Source: Acidobacteriota bacterium
Lineage (GTDB): Bacteria > Actinomycetota > Acidimicrobiia > Spongiisociales > UBA5794
Length of the DNA: 32,214 bases
Direction: 5' to 3'
Assembly: GCA_022562055.1 (NCBI GenBank)
Contig: JADFQA010000035.1
Location: forward strand, 1 to 32,214
Position 1 is the first letter of the stretch. Each line of letters opens with the position of its first letter. The notes under the pieces were generated by a model that was not told where the DNA came from, did no database searches, and saw only the letters and a list, made by a program, of their open reading frames with translations. The translations under genes and the position numbers were made by a program. Of this stretch, positions 15,550 to 22,860 are shown one piece after another.

Positions 15550-16352
15550 TGGCACCATCCGATACGCCCGGGGATGGGCATCTCAACGTCCGCCGCTACG
15601 GCCCGACAGGAACAGCGGTAATGGCGCTACACGGATTTACGCTCACGGGCGAAATGTTTGAACCGTTGGGCGCAAGGACCGATCTCGACATCCACGCCCC
15701 AGACCTCCCCGGTCACGGATCAACAACGGTGAGGCCGACCATCACCACCGCCGTGCTAGCTCTCGCAGCGTATCTCACCGAACACGGGCCGATGCCGGTT
15801 GTCGGCTACTCGCAAGGAGGACGTATCGGGCTGCGATTGGCCATTGATCATCCCGACCTCGTTCCGCTGCTGATCCTCGTTTCGGTATCGTTCGGAATCA
15901 AGAACCCGGTTGAACGCGCCGATCGTGCCGCCGCGGACAGGGCGCTGGCATCGTCGATTCGTAACAGCACGATCGACGCTTTCGTCAAACGTTGGCTGTC
16001 ACACCCTGTCGCAGCACCCTGCGGCCTCGACAATGCAACAAGGTCATGGGATCGTTCGGTGAGGCTCAAAAACACCACCGCCGGTCTCGCGGACGCCCTA
16101 GAAGGGATGGGTCAGGGGCAACACGGTTGGCTGGGAGACCAGGCACACGACCTTCCCATGCCGGTGGTGTGCGTCACCGGCGCACGCGACGCCGCGTATT
16201 CGTCAATCGCCAGTCGCTGGTGCGAGGAGGCGAGGTCGGGTGGCCCAAGTCGCTGCCACGTTGTCGTCCAAAACGCCGGACACAACCTCGTCGTGGAACG
16301 GCCTGACCATTTTGGTCCGCTGATCGCGAATCTGGTCACGCCTTGCGAATAG
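15549..16352 (+). CDS. Alpha/beta hydrolase, MenH-like
   Basis: A 267-residue alpha/beta-fold hydrolase. The oxyanion-hole strand reads MALHGFTLTGEMFEPL, followed by APDLPGHGST and the nucleophile elbow GYSQGGRIGL. The acid is in VTGARDAAYS and the catalytic His in VQNAGHNLVVERP. The LHGF, DLPGHG and GYSxGGR set resembles MenH (SHCHC synthase in menaquinone synthesis), but many hydrolases of the same clan share it and no men gene is in the window. The start is GTG 15549, overlapping the stop of the small peptide gene. It ends about 70 bases before the convergent hydrolase gene. Confidence 0.85.
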   Translation: MAPSDTPGDGHLNVRRYGPTGTAVMALHGFTLTGEMFEPLGARTDLDIHAPDLPGHGSTTVRPTITTAVLALAAYLTEHGPMPVVGYSQGGRIGLRLAIDHPDLVPLLILVSVSFGIKNPVERADRAAADRALASSIRNSTIDAFVKRWLSHPVAAPCGLDNATRSWDRSVRLKNTTAGLADALEGMGQGQHGWLGDQAHDLPMPVVCVTGARDAAYSSIASRWCEEARSGGPSRCHVVVQNAGHNLVVERPDHFGPLIANLVTPCE

Positions 16353-16397
16353 TCTGCGACGGACGACAAATCGCAGGTCCCAATCGCACGCCGACGC

Positions 16398-16432
16398 GTC
16401 TGATCAATTGACCGGGTCTGATCAATTGACCG
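16398..16432. repeat. Tandem 17-base direct repeat at the 3' end of a hydrolase gene
   Basis: GTCTGATCAATTGACCG occurs at 16398-16414 and 16416-16432 with one G between. The right copy contains the TGA stop of the minus-strand hydrolase (16422-16424). The left copy lies just beyond it, so the gene end itself seems to have been duplicated. Each unit also carries the near-palindrome TGATCAATTGA. Confidence 0.8.
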
Positions 16433-17342
16433 CAAGGGACTCTCGGATCGCACTGACGTAAACCTCGGGCAACGTCAAGATCGACTCGTGACCCTCACCG
16501 ACAATTTCAATGACGTTGACATCGACGTTGGAAAGTAGACCCGCAAGTTCGTATTGGGCGGCCGGATCCACCACGATGTCCTGGGTAGGGATGATCTGGG
16601 TAACCGGCGTGTTCCAATGTCTGAGCCAAGGCCTGCCGTCGAAGCGCCAGACGGCGTTGCCGATCTCGTAGTAGAGGGATGCGTCTTTGCGCATAAGACC
16701 CTCGTACATCCACCGTGCGTGAGACGCGTCTATGCCTCCTGATTTCACAAGAAAACGTGTCGTACCCGATGCGAGTTCGTGGATGGAGACTCGCGTTATT
16801 GCCCTCCCGGCCCAGAACGCCACGCGGGTCAACACGCGCTGCTCACCGATTGGCCGAGCTGCGGTCGCACCAAGGATCGCATACGACACCAGCGACGGGT
16901 GTCGGTGGACAAGCGCTTGTAAAACCATGCCACCGAGCGAGTAGCCGAACACAGGAGCTCGTTCAATGCCGAGAGCGGCCAACAGACCGGCAATGTCGTC
17001 CGCGATGTCGTCGACTTCGGTACCCGTGCGAACCCAACGCGATCGGCCGTGGTTGCGAAGGTCCGGGATGATGACGCGGAAATCCTTTGCAAGTTCTGGG
17101 ACTATGCGATGAAAGGTGAGTTCGCCGTCGAGACTCCAGCCGTGGATCAGCACAAGGGGGGGCGCAGACTCAGCGCCAACCTCGCGGACGAACATCTCAT
17201 CGTCTCCTACGAACACCGTACGACCCGGCATGCGGATCGGGCGGGTCTGGTGCCCAGACCCCGGTGGTGACGGTGAAGGCCCGAAGAGTCTCCAACCGAC
17301 CCATCCGAGAATGCCATACCTAACAACCGTTCGAAACCTCAT
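16422..17342 (-). CDS. Alpha/beta hydrolase with N-terminal membrane anchor
   Basis: A 306-residue alpha/beta hydrolase. A short hydrophobic N-terminus (VVRYGILGWVGWRLFG) followed by Pro/Ser-rich linker suggests a signal anchor or membrane association. The core has PLVLIHGWSLDGELTF, IPDLRNHGRS, the elbow FGYSLGGMVLQALV, an acid near IPTQDIVVDP and the catalytic His in VGEGHESIL. Substrate is unknown. ATG 17342 is chosen because the hydrophobic segment follows directly; a longer start would run into the large palindrome upstream. It lies downstream of selD on the same strand, separated by that palindrome, and converges on the MenH-like hydrolase. Confidence 0.87.
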   Translation of the reverse strand: MRFRTVVRYGILGWVGWRLFGPSPSPPGSGHQTRPIRMPGRTVFVGDDEMFVREVGAESAPPLVLIHGWSLDGELTFHRIVPELAKDFRVIIPDLRNHGRSRWVRTGTEVDDIADDIAGLLAALGIERAPVFGYSLGGMVLQALVHRHPSLVSYAILGATAARPIGEQRVLTRVAFWAGRAITRVSIHELASGTTRFLVKSGGIDASHARWMYEGLMRKDASLYYEIGNAVWRFDGRPWLRHWNTPVTQIIPTQDIVVDPAAQYELAGLLSNVDVNVIEIVGEGHESILTLPEVYVSAIRESLAVN

Positions 17343-17374
17343 ACACCCAAGGCTACCCCACGCCGACCACCCCT

Positions 17375-17429
17375 CCGTTCTGGCGTCCAATAGTGCAGGA
17401 TCCTGCTGCACTATTGGACGCCAGAACGG
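17375..17429. terminator. Long perfect hairpin after selD, no U-tract
   Basis: Arms 17375-17397 and 17407-17429 are 23-base perfect inverted repeats (CCGTTCTGGCGTCCAATAGT plus GCA, and its complement) around a 9-base loop. It starts three bases after the selD stop codon and ends about 33 bases before the hydrolase start, both on the minus strand. No T-run follows on either strand. It is probably a U-less terminator or mRNA-end stabiliser, as proposed for many actinobacteria; a small palindromic repeat element is the alternative. Confidence 0.65.
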
Positions 17430-17432
17430 GTG

Positions 17433-18488
17433 TTACAGCACCGTAATTGTGCCGGACGGTCCGTCGGAGAAAGTCCGTTTCTGCACCGTGCCGATTACCG
17501 CCGCCGAAACTCCCTCCTCAAGCAGCGCCTGCGCCAGCGCCTTCTTCATCTGAGGCATGACCGCAATCAACAGCCCACCAGAGGTCTGTGCATCGGCGAG
17601 CGCGATCTGTCGTGTGCGATCATGGCCGCCAAAGTTCGTAAACCGCGACGCAGCGGTGAGATTTCTCTCCGTCCCTCCAGGTACGACGCCGTCTTGAATC
17701 AAATCATGTACTCCATCGAAAAATGGGACGTCGTCCCACGTCAAGGTCGCCGAAACCTGCGAAGCCCGAACCATCTCCCCAAGATGGCCGAGCAATCCAA
17801 AACCGGTCACGTCTGTCGCTGCGTGCACCCCGACCCGGCGCATCGCATTCGCTGCGCCGGCATTGAGTGTCGCCATCGAGTCGACAACAACACGGACCTG
17901 TGCATCACCGACTACCCCTCTCTTGATGCCGGTCGAAATGACACCGCTGCCGAGCGGCTTAGTAAGAAACAGGACGTCACCCGGCTCCGCCCCGGCGTTC
18001 GTCACGATTTCGTCAGGGTGCACCGTGCCGGTCACCGAGAGACCGTACTTCGGCTCGTCATCCACGATCGTGTGACCGCCGAGGAGAGCGCAGTTTGCCT
18101 CTTCGAGGATGGTCGTTCCGCCGGCGAACACGTCGCTCAACATATCCAGCGGCAACGTGTCGCGAGGCCAGCCGGCGACTTGTAGCGCAGTGATCGGCGT
18201 TGCGCCCATTGCATAGAGATCTGAAAGCGCGTTCGCCGCGCCGATACGACCCCAATCAAACGGATCATCGACAATCGGTGTAAAGAAATCCACTGTTTGG
18301 ACGATGGCGATGTCGTCTCCGAGGCGGTAGACGCCCGCATCGTCAGACGTGCCAAAACCGACGAGAACGTTGGGGTCCTCGTGGTGTGCTCGATTGTGTA
18401 AGGGGCGCAAGACTTGCGCCAGCTCATCGGAACTGAGCTTGCAACCTCAGCCCGCACCGTGCGAGAAGCTGGTCAGCCGTGGTTTCAC
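17433..18488 (-). CDS. selD: Selenide, water dikinase SelD, selenocysteine-containing
   Basis: A 351-residue SelD, which makes selenophosphate from selenide and ATP for Sec-tRNA synthesis and selenouridine. Reading from GTG 18488 gives FSHGAG-U-GCK, with TGA at 18447-18449 as codon 14, exactly where E. coli SelD has catalytic Cys17; the catalytic-type Lys is K17. Homology continues without a break on both sides of the TGA: before it in LTSFSHGAG, after it in GCKLSSDELAQVLRPLH, then TVDFFTPIVDDPFDWGRI, LGGHTI, TDVTGFGLLGHLGEM and CxxQTSGG-like ADAQTSGGLLIAV. GGAGGTGA stands just before the GTG. A SECIS-like hairpin follows the TGA. Automatic calling would start downstream at about 18410 and lose the active site. 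Confidence 0.93.
18414..18449 (-). promoter_or_regulatory. Candidate bacterial SECIS directly after the selD TGA
   Basis: After TGA (18449-18447) the minus strand can fold as TTGC (18444-18441) with GCAA (18417-18414), and inside it AGCTCA (18439-18434) with TGAGCT (18426-18421). The 7-base apical loop GTTCCGA starts 13 bases after the TGA and contains a GU, as SelB-bound loops do. Size and distance fit bacterial SECIS elements. The fold was drawn by eye. Confidence 0.72.
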
Positions 18489-18662
18489 AATGTCACCTCC
18501 TTTTGCCGACAGTGCCGCCCCTTTGACAACCGTCGCCGCGTTCTTTGGCCGAAATTGCAGCCTAGTGGAGTGGCGGCACCGTGAAGACATGTACGCAACG
18601 TGTCCGTGGATGCCGCGCTATCGAGAAGAAGCGGCTTGATCCAGCGATGTAGAAGAATCAAC

Positions 18663-18690
18663 TGGACGCCGCTCCGGGATGGTCTATAGT
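18663..18690 (+). promoter_or_regulatory. Candidate promoter for the mgtE leader RNA
   Basis: TGGACG (18663-18668) and TATAGT (18685-18690) are separated by 16 bases, giving a fair sigma-70-type promoter with an expected start near 18697. It points at the hairpin and terminator that precede mgtE. Confidence 0.45.
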
Positions 18691-18696
18691 AAACAG

Positions 18697-18757
18697 CAGC
18701 ACGGCTCGTCCGTGCAAACAGGCTCCCTCGTCCCCCCTGGGGGGCCTGTTTTTTTTT
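18697..18757 (+). ncRNA. Short terminated leader RNA upstream of mgtE
   Basis: From the predicted start near 18697 the RNA would form a 6-bp hairpin (GCACGG 18699-18704 with CCGTGC 18710-18715, loop CTCGT), then at once the strong terminator, a total of about 60 bases. The remaining 65 bases to the mgtE ATG hold no gene. It could be a magnesium- or growth-dependent leader controlling mgtE, or an independent small RNA. It is too short for a canonical M-box riboswitch, and I recognise no known class. Confidence 0.4.
18716..18757 (+). terminator. Strong intrinsic terminator upstream of mgtE
   Basis: AAACAGGC (18716-18723) pairs with GCCTGTTT (18744-18751), extended inwards by TCCCT with GGGGG to a stem of about 13 bp including G-T pairs. 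A run of nine T (18749-18757) follows, overlapping the end of the stem. This is the best intrinsic terminator in the window, and it lies before rather than after a gene on its strand. Confidence 0.85.
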
Positions 18758-18822
18758 GGAGGCGTTTTCCCAGCGAGCCGCGGTGCATCAGCCGGCGGCA
18801 TTCTTTGCGATAACCTGCGGAT

Positions 18823-20199
18823 ATGCGCTTCAGGTTTCTTCGACCCCGGATCATCGCCGACGGGCTTCGAGATTTGGCGCGCCGGAAACCGTCCGAGGCA
18901 CAGGAATTTTTCGAGCAACACGCTGGCGAGTGGACCTCGCTCGCCGCGGAAAATCCACACAACGCTGCCGATATCCTTGAGGTCTTGACCGAAACCTCGG
19001 CCCTCGATCTGTTGCAGCGTTTGGACGCGGATGTGGCTGGCGACGTGCTCGACGAAATGCACCCCGAGGCGTCCGCGAATCTACTTGCAGAACTCTCGAC
19101 CACTGACATTGCAGCGCTGATCTCCGCAATGGAGTCTGACCAAGCCGCCGACGTAGTCGGACGTTTCCGGGCATCGGAGCAAGCGACAATTCTCGCCGAA
19201 TTAGACGACCAACACAGTGTTGCGATCTCGAACCTACTTCGCCATGCCCCCGACTCGGCAGGTGGGCTGATGACGACCGACGTTGCATCGCTTCCGATCG
19301 GAATGACAACGGGCGAGGCGATCGAATCGCTCCGACGTTTCCACGAGGAACTCGGAAGCAACCTCACGTATGTCTACGTCGTTGACAACGACGGACGCCT
19401 TCGGGGGGTCGTGTCATTTCGCGAATTGTTCTTTGCGCGCCCCGGCCGGGGGTTGGACGATGTCATGGTCGAGAACCCGATCTCAGTAACGACGACGACC
19501 GACCGTGAAGTCGTGTCCGAACTGGTGCAGAGGTATCGACTCTTAGCCATTCCTGTAGTTGATTCGCACCACATACTCGTGGGTATGGTGAAAGTTGATG
19601 AAGCGCTGGAGGCCGTCCAGGCCGAGGCGACGGAAGATATAGCTGCCATGGTCGGTGCTGGAACACAAGAAACGGTGTTCACGCCAGTCGCGGTGTCCAT
19701 ACGGAGGCGGTTCCCATGGATAGTTGTGAATCTCGCGATCGGGATCGTCATCGCCAGCGTCATCATTCGTTATGAGTCGGTGATCGCCGACAATGCGCGC
19801 CTCGCGGCCTACATGCCGATCATCGCACTCCTCGCTGGAAACGCCGGGGCGCAAAGCCTCGCGGTGGTTATTCGCGGAATGTCTGCGGGCGAACTACCAC
19901 CAGGTAGGGCGCTCCGGGCAATACGCCGCGAGTTCGCGATTGTCGCTCTGAACGGCGTCATGATCGCGCTGATTATCGCGGGCGGCACTGCCGTGCTGTT
20001 CGACTCGCGCACTGCAACGATTTTCTTCATCGCTATCGTCGCGGCGTTCCTCGCAGCGGGAATCACGGGCGCGGGAATACCCCTGGCGCTCCGAAAGATG
20101 GGCCTAGACCCTGCAATGGCGTCAAACATTTTCCTCACGATGGTTACCGACATCGTCGGGATGGGTGGCTTCCTTGCGATCGCATCAGCACTGCTATGA
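18823..20199 (+). CDS. mgtE: Magnesium transporter MgtE
   Basis: A 458-residue MgtE-family Mg2+ channel. The N-terminal helical superhelix domain occupies about residues 20-130 (repeats such as DVLDEMHPEASANLLAEL). Two CBS domains follow at about 135-260 (MTTDVASLPIGMTTGEAIE, VMVENPISVTTT). The C-terminal membrane domain has about five helices, including MPIIALLAGNAGAQSLAVVI, whose N-A-G-x-Q and conserved acidic residues line the pore in Thermus MgtE. Cytoplasmic Mg2+ binding between N, CBS and linker domains closes the channel in studied members. ATG 18823 has only a weak binding site. The gene follows a terminated leader and converges on the GGDEF gene with two bases between stops. Confidence 0.96.
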   Translation: MRFRFLRPRIIADGLRDLARRKPSEAQEFFEQHAGEWTSLAAENPHNAADILEVLTETSALDLLQRLDADVAGDVLDEMHPEASANLLAELSTTDIAALISAMESDQAADVVGRFRASEQATILAELDDQHSVAISNLLRHAPDSAGGLMTTDVASLPIGMTTGEAIESLRRFHEELGSNLTYVYVVDNDGRLRGVVSFRELFFARPGRGLDDVMVENPISVTTTTDREVVSELVQRYRLLAIPVVDSHHILVGMVKVDEALEAVQAEATEDIAAMVGAGTQETVFTPVAVSIRRRFPWIVVNLAIGIVIASVIIRYESVIADNARLAAYMPIIALLAGNAGAQSLAVVIRGMSAGELPPGRALRAIRREFAIVALNGVMIALIIAGGTAVLFDSRTATIFFIAIVAAFLAAGITGAGIPLALRKMGLDPAMASNIFLTMVTDIVGMGGFLAIASALL

Positions 20200-20201
20200 C
20201 G

Positions 20202-21758
20202 CTACCCCGCCAACGATGCTGCGCCAGCCTCGCCGAGCGTCAACTCTTCAACAGCCGCGGCCACAACCGTCGGGTCAAATTGGTCTCCTGCGCAGCGCCG
20301 CAGTTCCGCAGCAGCCGCCGCCGGCGAAAGGCTGTCTCGATACGGCCGATCGGTCGTCATTGCGGTGTACGCGTCCGAAACATGAAGGATTCGGGAAAGC
20401 TGTGGAATGGTCTGTCCTTTGAGTCCACGGGGGTATCCGTCACCGTCCCAACGCTCATGTGTTGACAGAACCGCCTCGGAGACGTCTGGATGAACGAAGC
20501 CCCCGAGTAGCTCAAACCCGCGCTTGGGAAAGTCATGGACGAGTTCCCAATCGTCTGCTGACAACGGCGAAGTCTTGTGCAGAATATCGTCCGGCAACCC
20601 GATCTTGCCGACGTCCGCCAGCAAGGCCGCGACGCTGAGATGCCGCAGTTGACTGACCGACAGACCCAGACGTGACCCGATAGCGACCGCAATTGCCTCG
20701 GTCCGCTCGGCGCGCACAGCCAAATCAGGGTCTCGAAGTCGGATGACCCGAACGAGGGCACCGACGATTCCCGCCCGAGTACGGCGAGACGCTGTTTCGA
20801 TGCCGGACAACACGGCATCGACCACGCGGCTGCTTCCGCCCAGGGTTGACCGAGCGGTGTAAAGCGCCCGATCGGCCGCGTCAACGAGTCCGTCCGTCGT
20901 TGACGCGTGTGTCGGCGCACTCGCGATACCGACACTTACGGCCACCGCACCAACACCACCCACGACGAGACCCTTCACAGATTCGCGAACTCTTTCCGCA
21001 ACAAGAAGCGCTCCATCCGCGGCAGTCTCAGGCAGGATGATCGCAAATTCGTCGCCGCCAGTGCGGCATGCAACGTCCATCGATCGTACGACGTCCCCAA
21101 CGACCAGGCCGATGTCACGAATGACGCGATCGCCGGCGTCTCGCCCCCGAAGACCGTTGATGCTCTCGAGTCCATCGATATCAATAATGAGGACCGAGAC
21201 CGGACGGCCGTGACGCAACGCACGGTCGAGCTCAGTGGTCAACCGCTCAAAAAAGTATCCCCGGGAGTGCAGACCGGTCAGATAGTCGGTTGCCGCGACG
21301 TCGTTTAGTTGCTCGACGAGTTCGTCGACCTCTTCGGCGCGGGCGATTTCGCGCCGATAAAGCCGAGCAATTTCGCCGAACATGTTGCCGGCGAGAAGCG
21401 GATCGAGATAAGCCCCTGTCCGTTCGATCGCCGCGATCGCGATCTCGACATCTTTGGGTCGTTCTGTGGTGACACCAGCAGCGCCGGCCGCGATCGCGCC
21501 AGTAACGTTTTGCGTCGAGCCGAGCGGAAGGCATACGAGAAACGGGATCTCTACCTGAACAAGTCCGGGACCAAACAGTTCCGCGACACTGAGCGGCAGG
21601 ACGGCGAAATCGGCGTCGTGTTTGGCAGCGACATCCACCGCAGACTCACCAGACGTTTCCACCACTGAAACATCCCAGTCCAAATCCGAAAGGTGATCGA
21701 ATAACGCCGAACGGTTCGTTGAATCAAACCCGATTAAGAGGAGACTATGCACATTCAT
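20202..21758 (-). CDS. Diguanylate cyclase (GGDEF) with degenerate receiver and HD-GYP domains
   Basis: A 518-residue protein. Residues 1-115 resemble a receiver domain, but the phospho-acceptor position after the third strand (DFAVLPLS) lacks Asp. The GGDEF domain (about 155-310) has the intact signature GGDEF at 234-238 and an inhibitory I-site R225-x-x-D228 five residues before it, so c-di-GMP synthesis with product inhibition is likely. The HD-GYP domain (about 325-500) has GYP at 441-443 and ERWDGDGYPRGL, yet the HD pair is A381-D382, HHE is T433-H-E, and the His expected in the xxHPxxG segment is F410. It is probably not a phosphodiesterase. ATG 21758 is chosen from the start of the fold. 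It is last in the run of minus-strand genes from nadE. Confidence 0.9.
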   Translation of the reverse strand: MNVHSLLLIGFDSTNRSALFDHLSDLDWDVSVVETSGESAVDVAAKHDADFAVLPLSVAELFGPGLVQVEIPFLVCLPLGSTQNVTGAIAAGAAGVTTERPKDVEIAIAAIERTGAYLDPLLAGNMFGEIARLYRREIARAEEVDELVEQLNDVAATDYLTGLHSRGYFFERLTTELDRALRHGRPVSVLIIDIDGLESINGLRGRDAGDRVIRDIGLVVGDVVRSMDVACRTGGDEFAIILPETAADGALLVAERVRESVKGLVVGGVGAVAVSVGIASAPTHASTTDGLVDAADRALYTARSTLGGSSRVVDAVLSGIETASRRTRAGIVGALVRVIRLRDPDLAVRAERTEAIAVAIGSRLGLSVSQLRHLSVAALLADVGKIGLPDDILHKTSPLSADDWELVHDFPKRGFELLGGFVHPDVSEAVLSTHERWDGDGYPRGLKGQTIPQLSRILHVSDAYTAMTTDRPYRDSLSPAAAAAELRRCAGDQFDPTVVAAAVEELTLGEAGAASLAG

Positions 21759-21858
21759 TCTGTAAGAAATGCATCGGCAAACGTTGCTCGTTTTCTTTAG
21801 AGCAATCGAGAAATTTTCTCCGGTTTGCGTTTCGAGATGGGATCGGCGAACGGCCCCG

Positions 21859-22380
21859 CTAACTGCCGAGGATGTCGGTTCCGAAGGACGCAAACGGACC
21901 GAGAAAGGTCACCTTGATGCCGTCGTCCAACGCGAGGAAATAGTGGTCGGCAAGTTCGCTCTTTTGCGCAGCCGTTTTGTCCTCTAGGAGCACCGCGTCA
22001 GCGGCGGCCTGGGAGTCGACAATATGCGCCTGGGCAATCGGCGGGAACGCTTCAATGATGTCGCGAGTCACGCCGACGAGGTCGATGTCCGTCAAAGACG
22101 TGTAGCTGTCCGAATCGAGCAGGACAACCACAATGTCGCCCCCTGTGCCCGCAACGCGCTCCACAATCGCGAACTGGATCTCGCCGGGCACTGCAAGTGT
22201 CGTGGTAGTCGTGGTAGTCGTGGTCGTTGCCGCGTCGCCGCTTGGTCGCACCTGCGTCGGTGCCAGAGTGGTCAACGTGAGACCTACGGTGGTCTCAACG
22301 ACGACCTCGTCGCTGCTCGAACAAGCGGCGAAGGTGGCGAGCGCTAGAAGCATGGCGGCCAGGGAACGAAACTTCGTCAT
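21859..22380 (-). CDS. Putative lipoprotein with poly-Thr linker
   Basis: A 173-residue protein with a lipoprotein signal peptide (basic MTKFR, hydrophobic stretch, lipobox LATFAAC, Cys at about 20). A threonine-rich linker of about 35 residues follows, including ten Thr in a row, partly encoded by 9-base tandem units near 22202-22220. The globular part begins at PGEIQFAIVERVAG and I do not recognise it. The linker probably lifts the domain from the membrane. It lies between a hypothetical gene (25 bases) and the GGDEF gene (100 bases) on the same strand, so a surface sensor or ligand-binding role is possible but unproven. Confidence 0.75.
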   Translation of the reverse strand: MTKFRSLAAMLLALATFAACSSSDEVVVETTVGLTLTTLAPTQVRPSGDAATTTTTTTTTTLAVPGEIQFAIVERVAGTGGDIVVVLLDSDSYTSLTDIDLVGVTRDIIEAFPPIAQAHIVDSQAAADAVLLEDKTAAQKSELADHYFLALDDGIKVTFLGPFASFGTDILGS

Positions 22381-22405
22381 ACTTGCACTCTACCTTTCCT
22401 CAGGT

Positions 22406-22858
22406 TTACAGGCCCTCGGGATTGTCGACCGGTTCGACCGAGCGTGATCCTATCCATTCTTCATATGTGACTCCCTCAAGCCACGATTGGTTATGCACCG
22501 TCCGAAATCTTCGCTGTACCTGATCGAACATCTCGTCAGAGGGTGTGCTCAGGAGTCCGTGTTCAGCGAGCTCCAGGGCCGGGCGCCACGCGGGCCCTCC
22601 TAGAGCTATATCGACACGCGATCGCCAGTCTTGCGCGTCATCTACGTGAGAGTTCGAGGGATCGAGCCAGAAAGTTCGGAGCTTGATGGCCGCTCGGACT
22701 ACTCGCCGCAGGCTGCGTGCAGTCATTTTGTCAGGTGCCTCATCAACAAACAGGTCACCCGCCCACGCGTGGATGGCCTCGGGACTCCACCGCGACGGGT
22801 CGGTGACGACCGCCTCGTACATGTCGTCGATGTTGTTGAGTAGCCGTTCGAAATGCAC
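22406..22858 (-). CDS. Hypothetical protein
   Basis: A 150-residue soluble protein of predicted helical, acidic character (start MHFERLLNNIDDMYEAVVTD, many Trp and Arg/Asp). There is no signal peptide, no membrane segment and no motif I can name. It starts two bases after the stop of the aminotransferase gene, so it is very likely co-translated with it. The C-terminal part (EEWIGSRSVEPVDNPEGL) is polar. Reality as a gene is supported by packing and normal codon use; function is unknown. Confidence 0.65.
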   Translation of the reverse strand: MHFERLLNNIDDMYEAVVTDPSRWSPEAIHAWAGDLFVDEAPDKMTARSLRRVVRAAIKLRTFWLDPSNSHVDDAQDWRSRVDIALGGPAWRPALELAEHGLLSTPSDEMFDQVQRRFRTVHNQSWLEGVTYEEWIGSRSVEPVDNPEGL

Positions 22859-22860
22859 TG

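Noticed and set aside
18447-18449. selD TGA as an ordinary stop, pseudogene or sequencing error
   Set aside because: Similarity is continuous on both sides, the TGA falls exactly on the known Cys/Sec site, and a SECIS-like hairpin follows.
18489-18680. tRNA-Sec beside selD
   Set aside because: I looked for a long acceptor arm, a TCA anticodon and a CCA end on both strands and found none that fit together.
18663-18822. M-box or other known Mg2+ riboswitch
   Set aside because: The leader before the terminator is only about 20 bases plus a small hairpin, far too short for known classes.
22202-22230. Tandem 9-base DNA repeat as a regulatory repeat
   Set aside because: It encodes the poly-Thr linker of the lipoprotein, which explains it.
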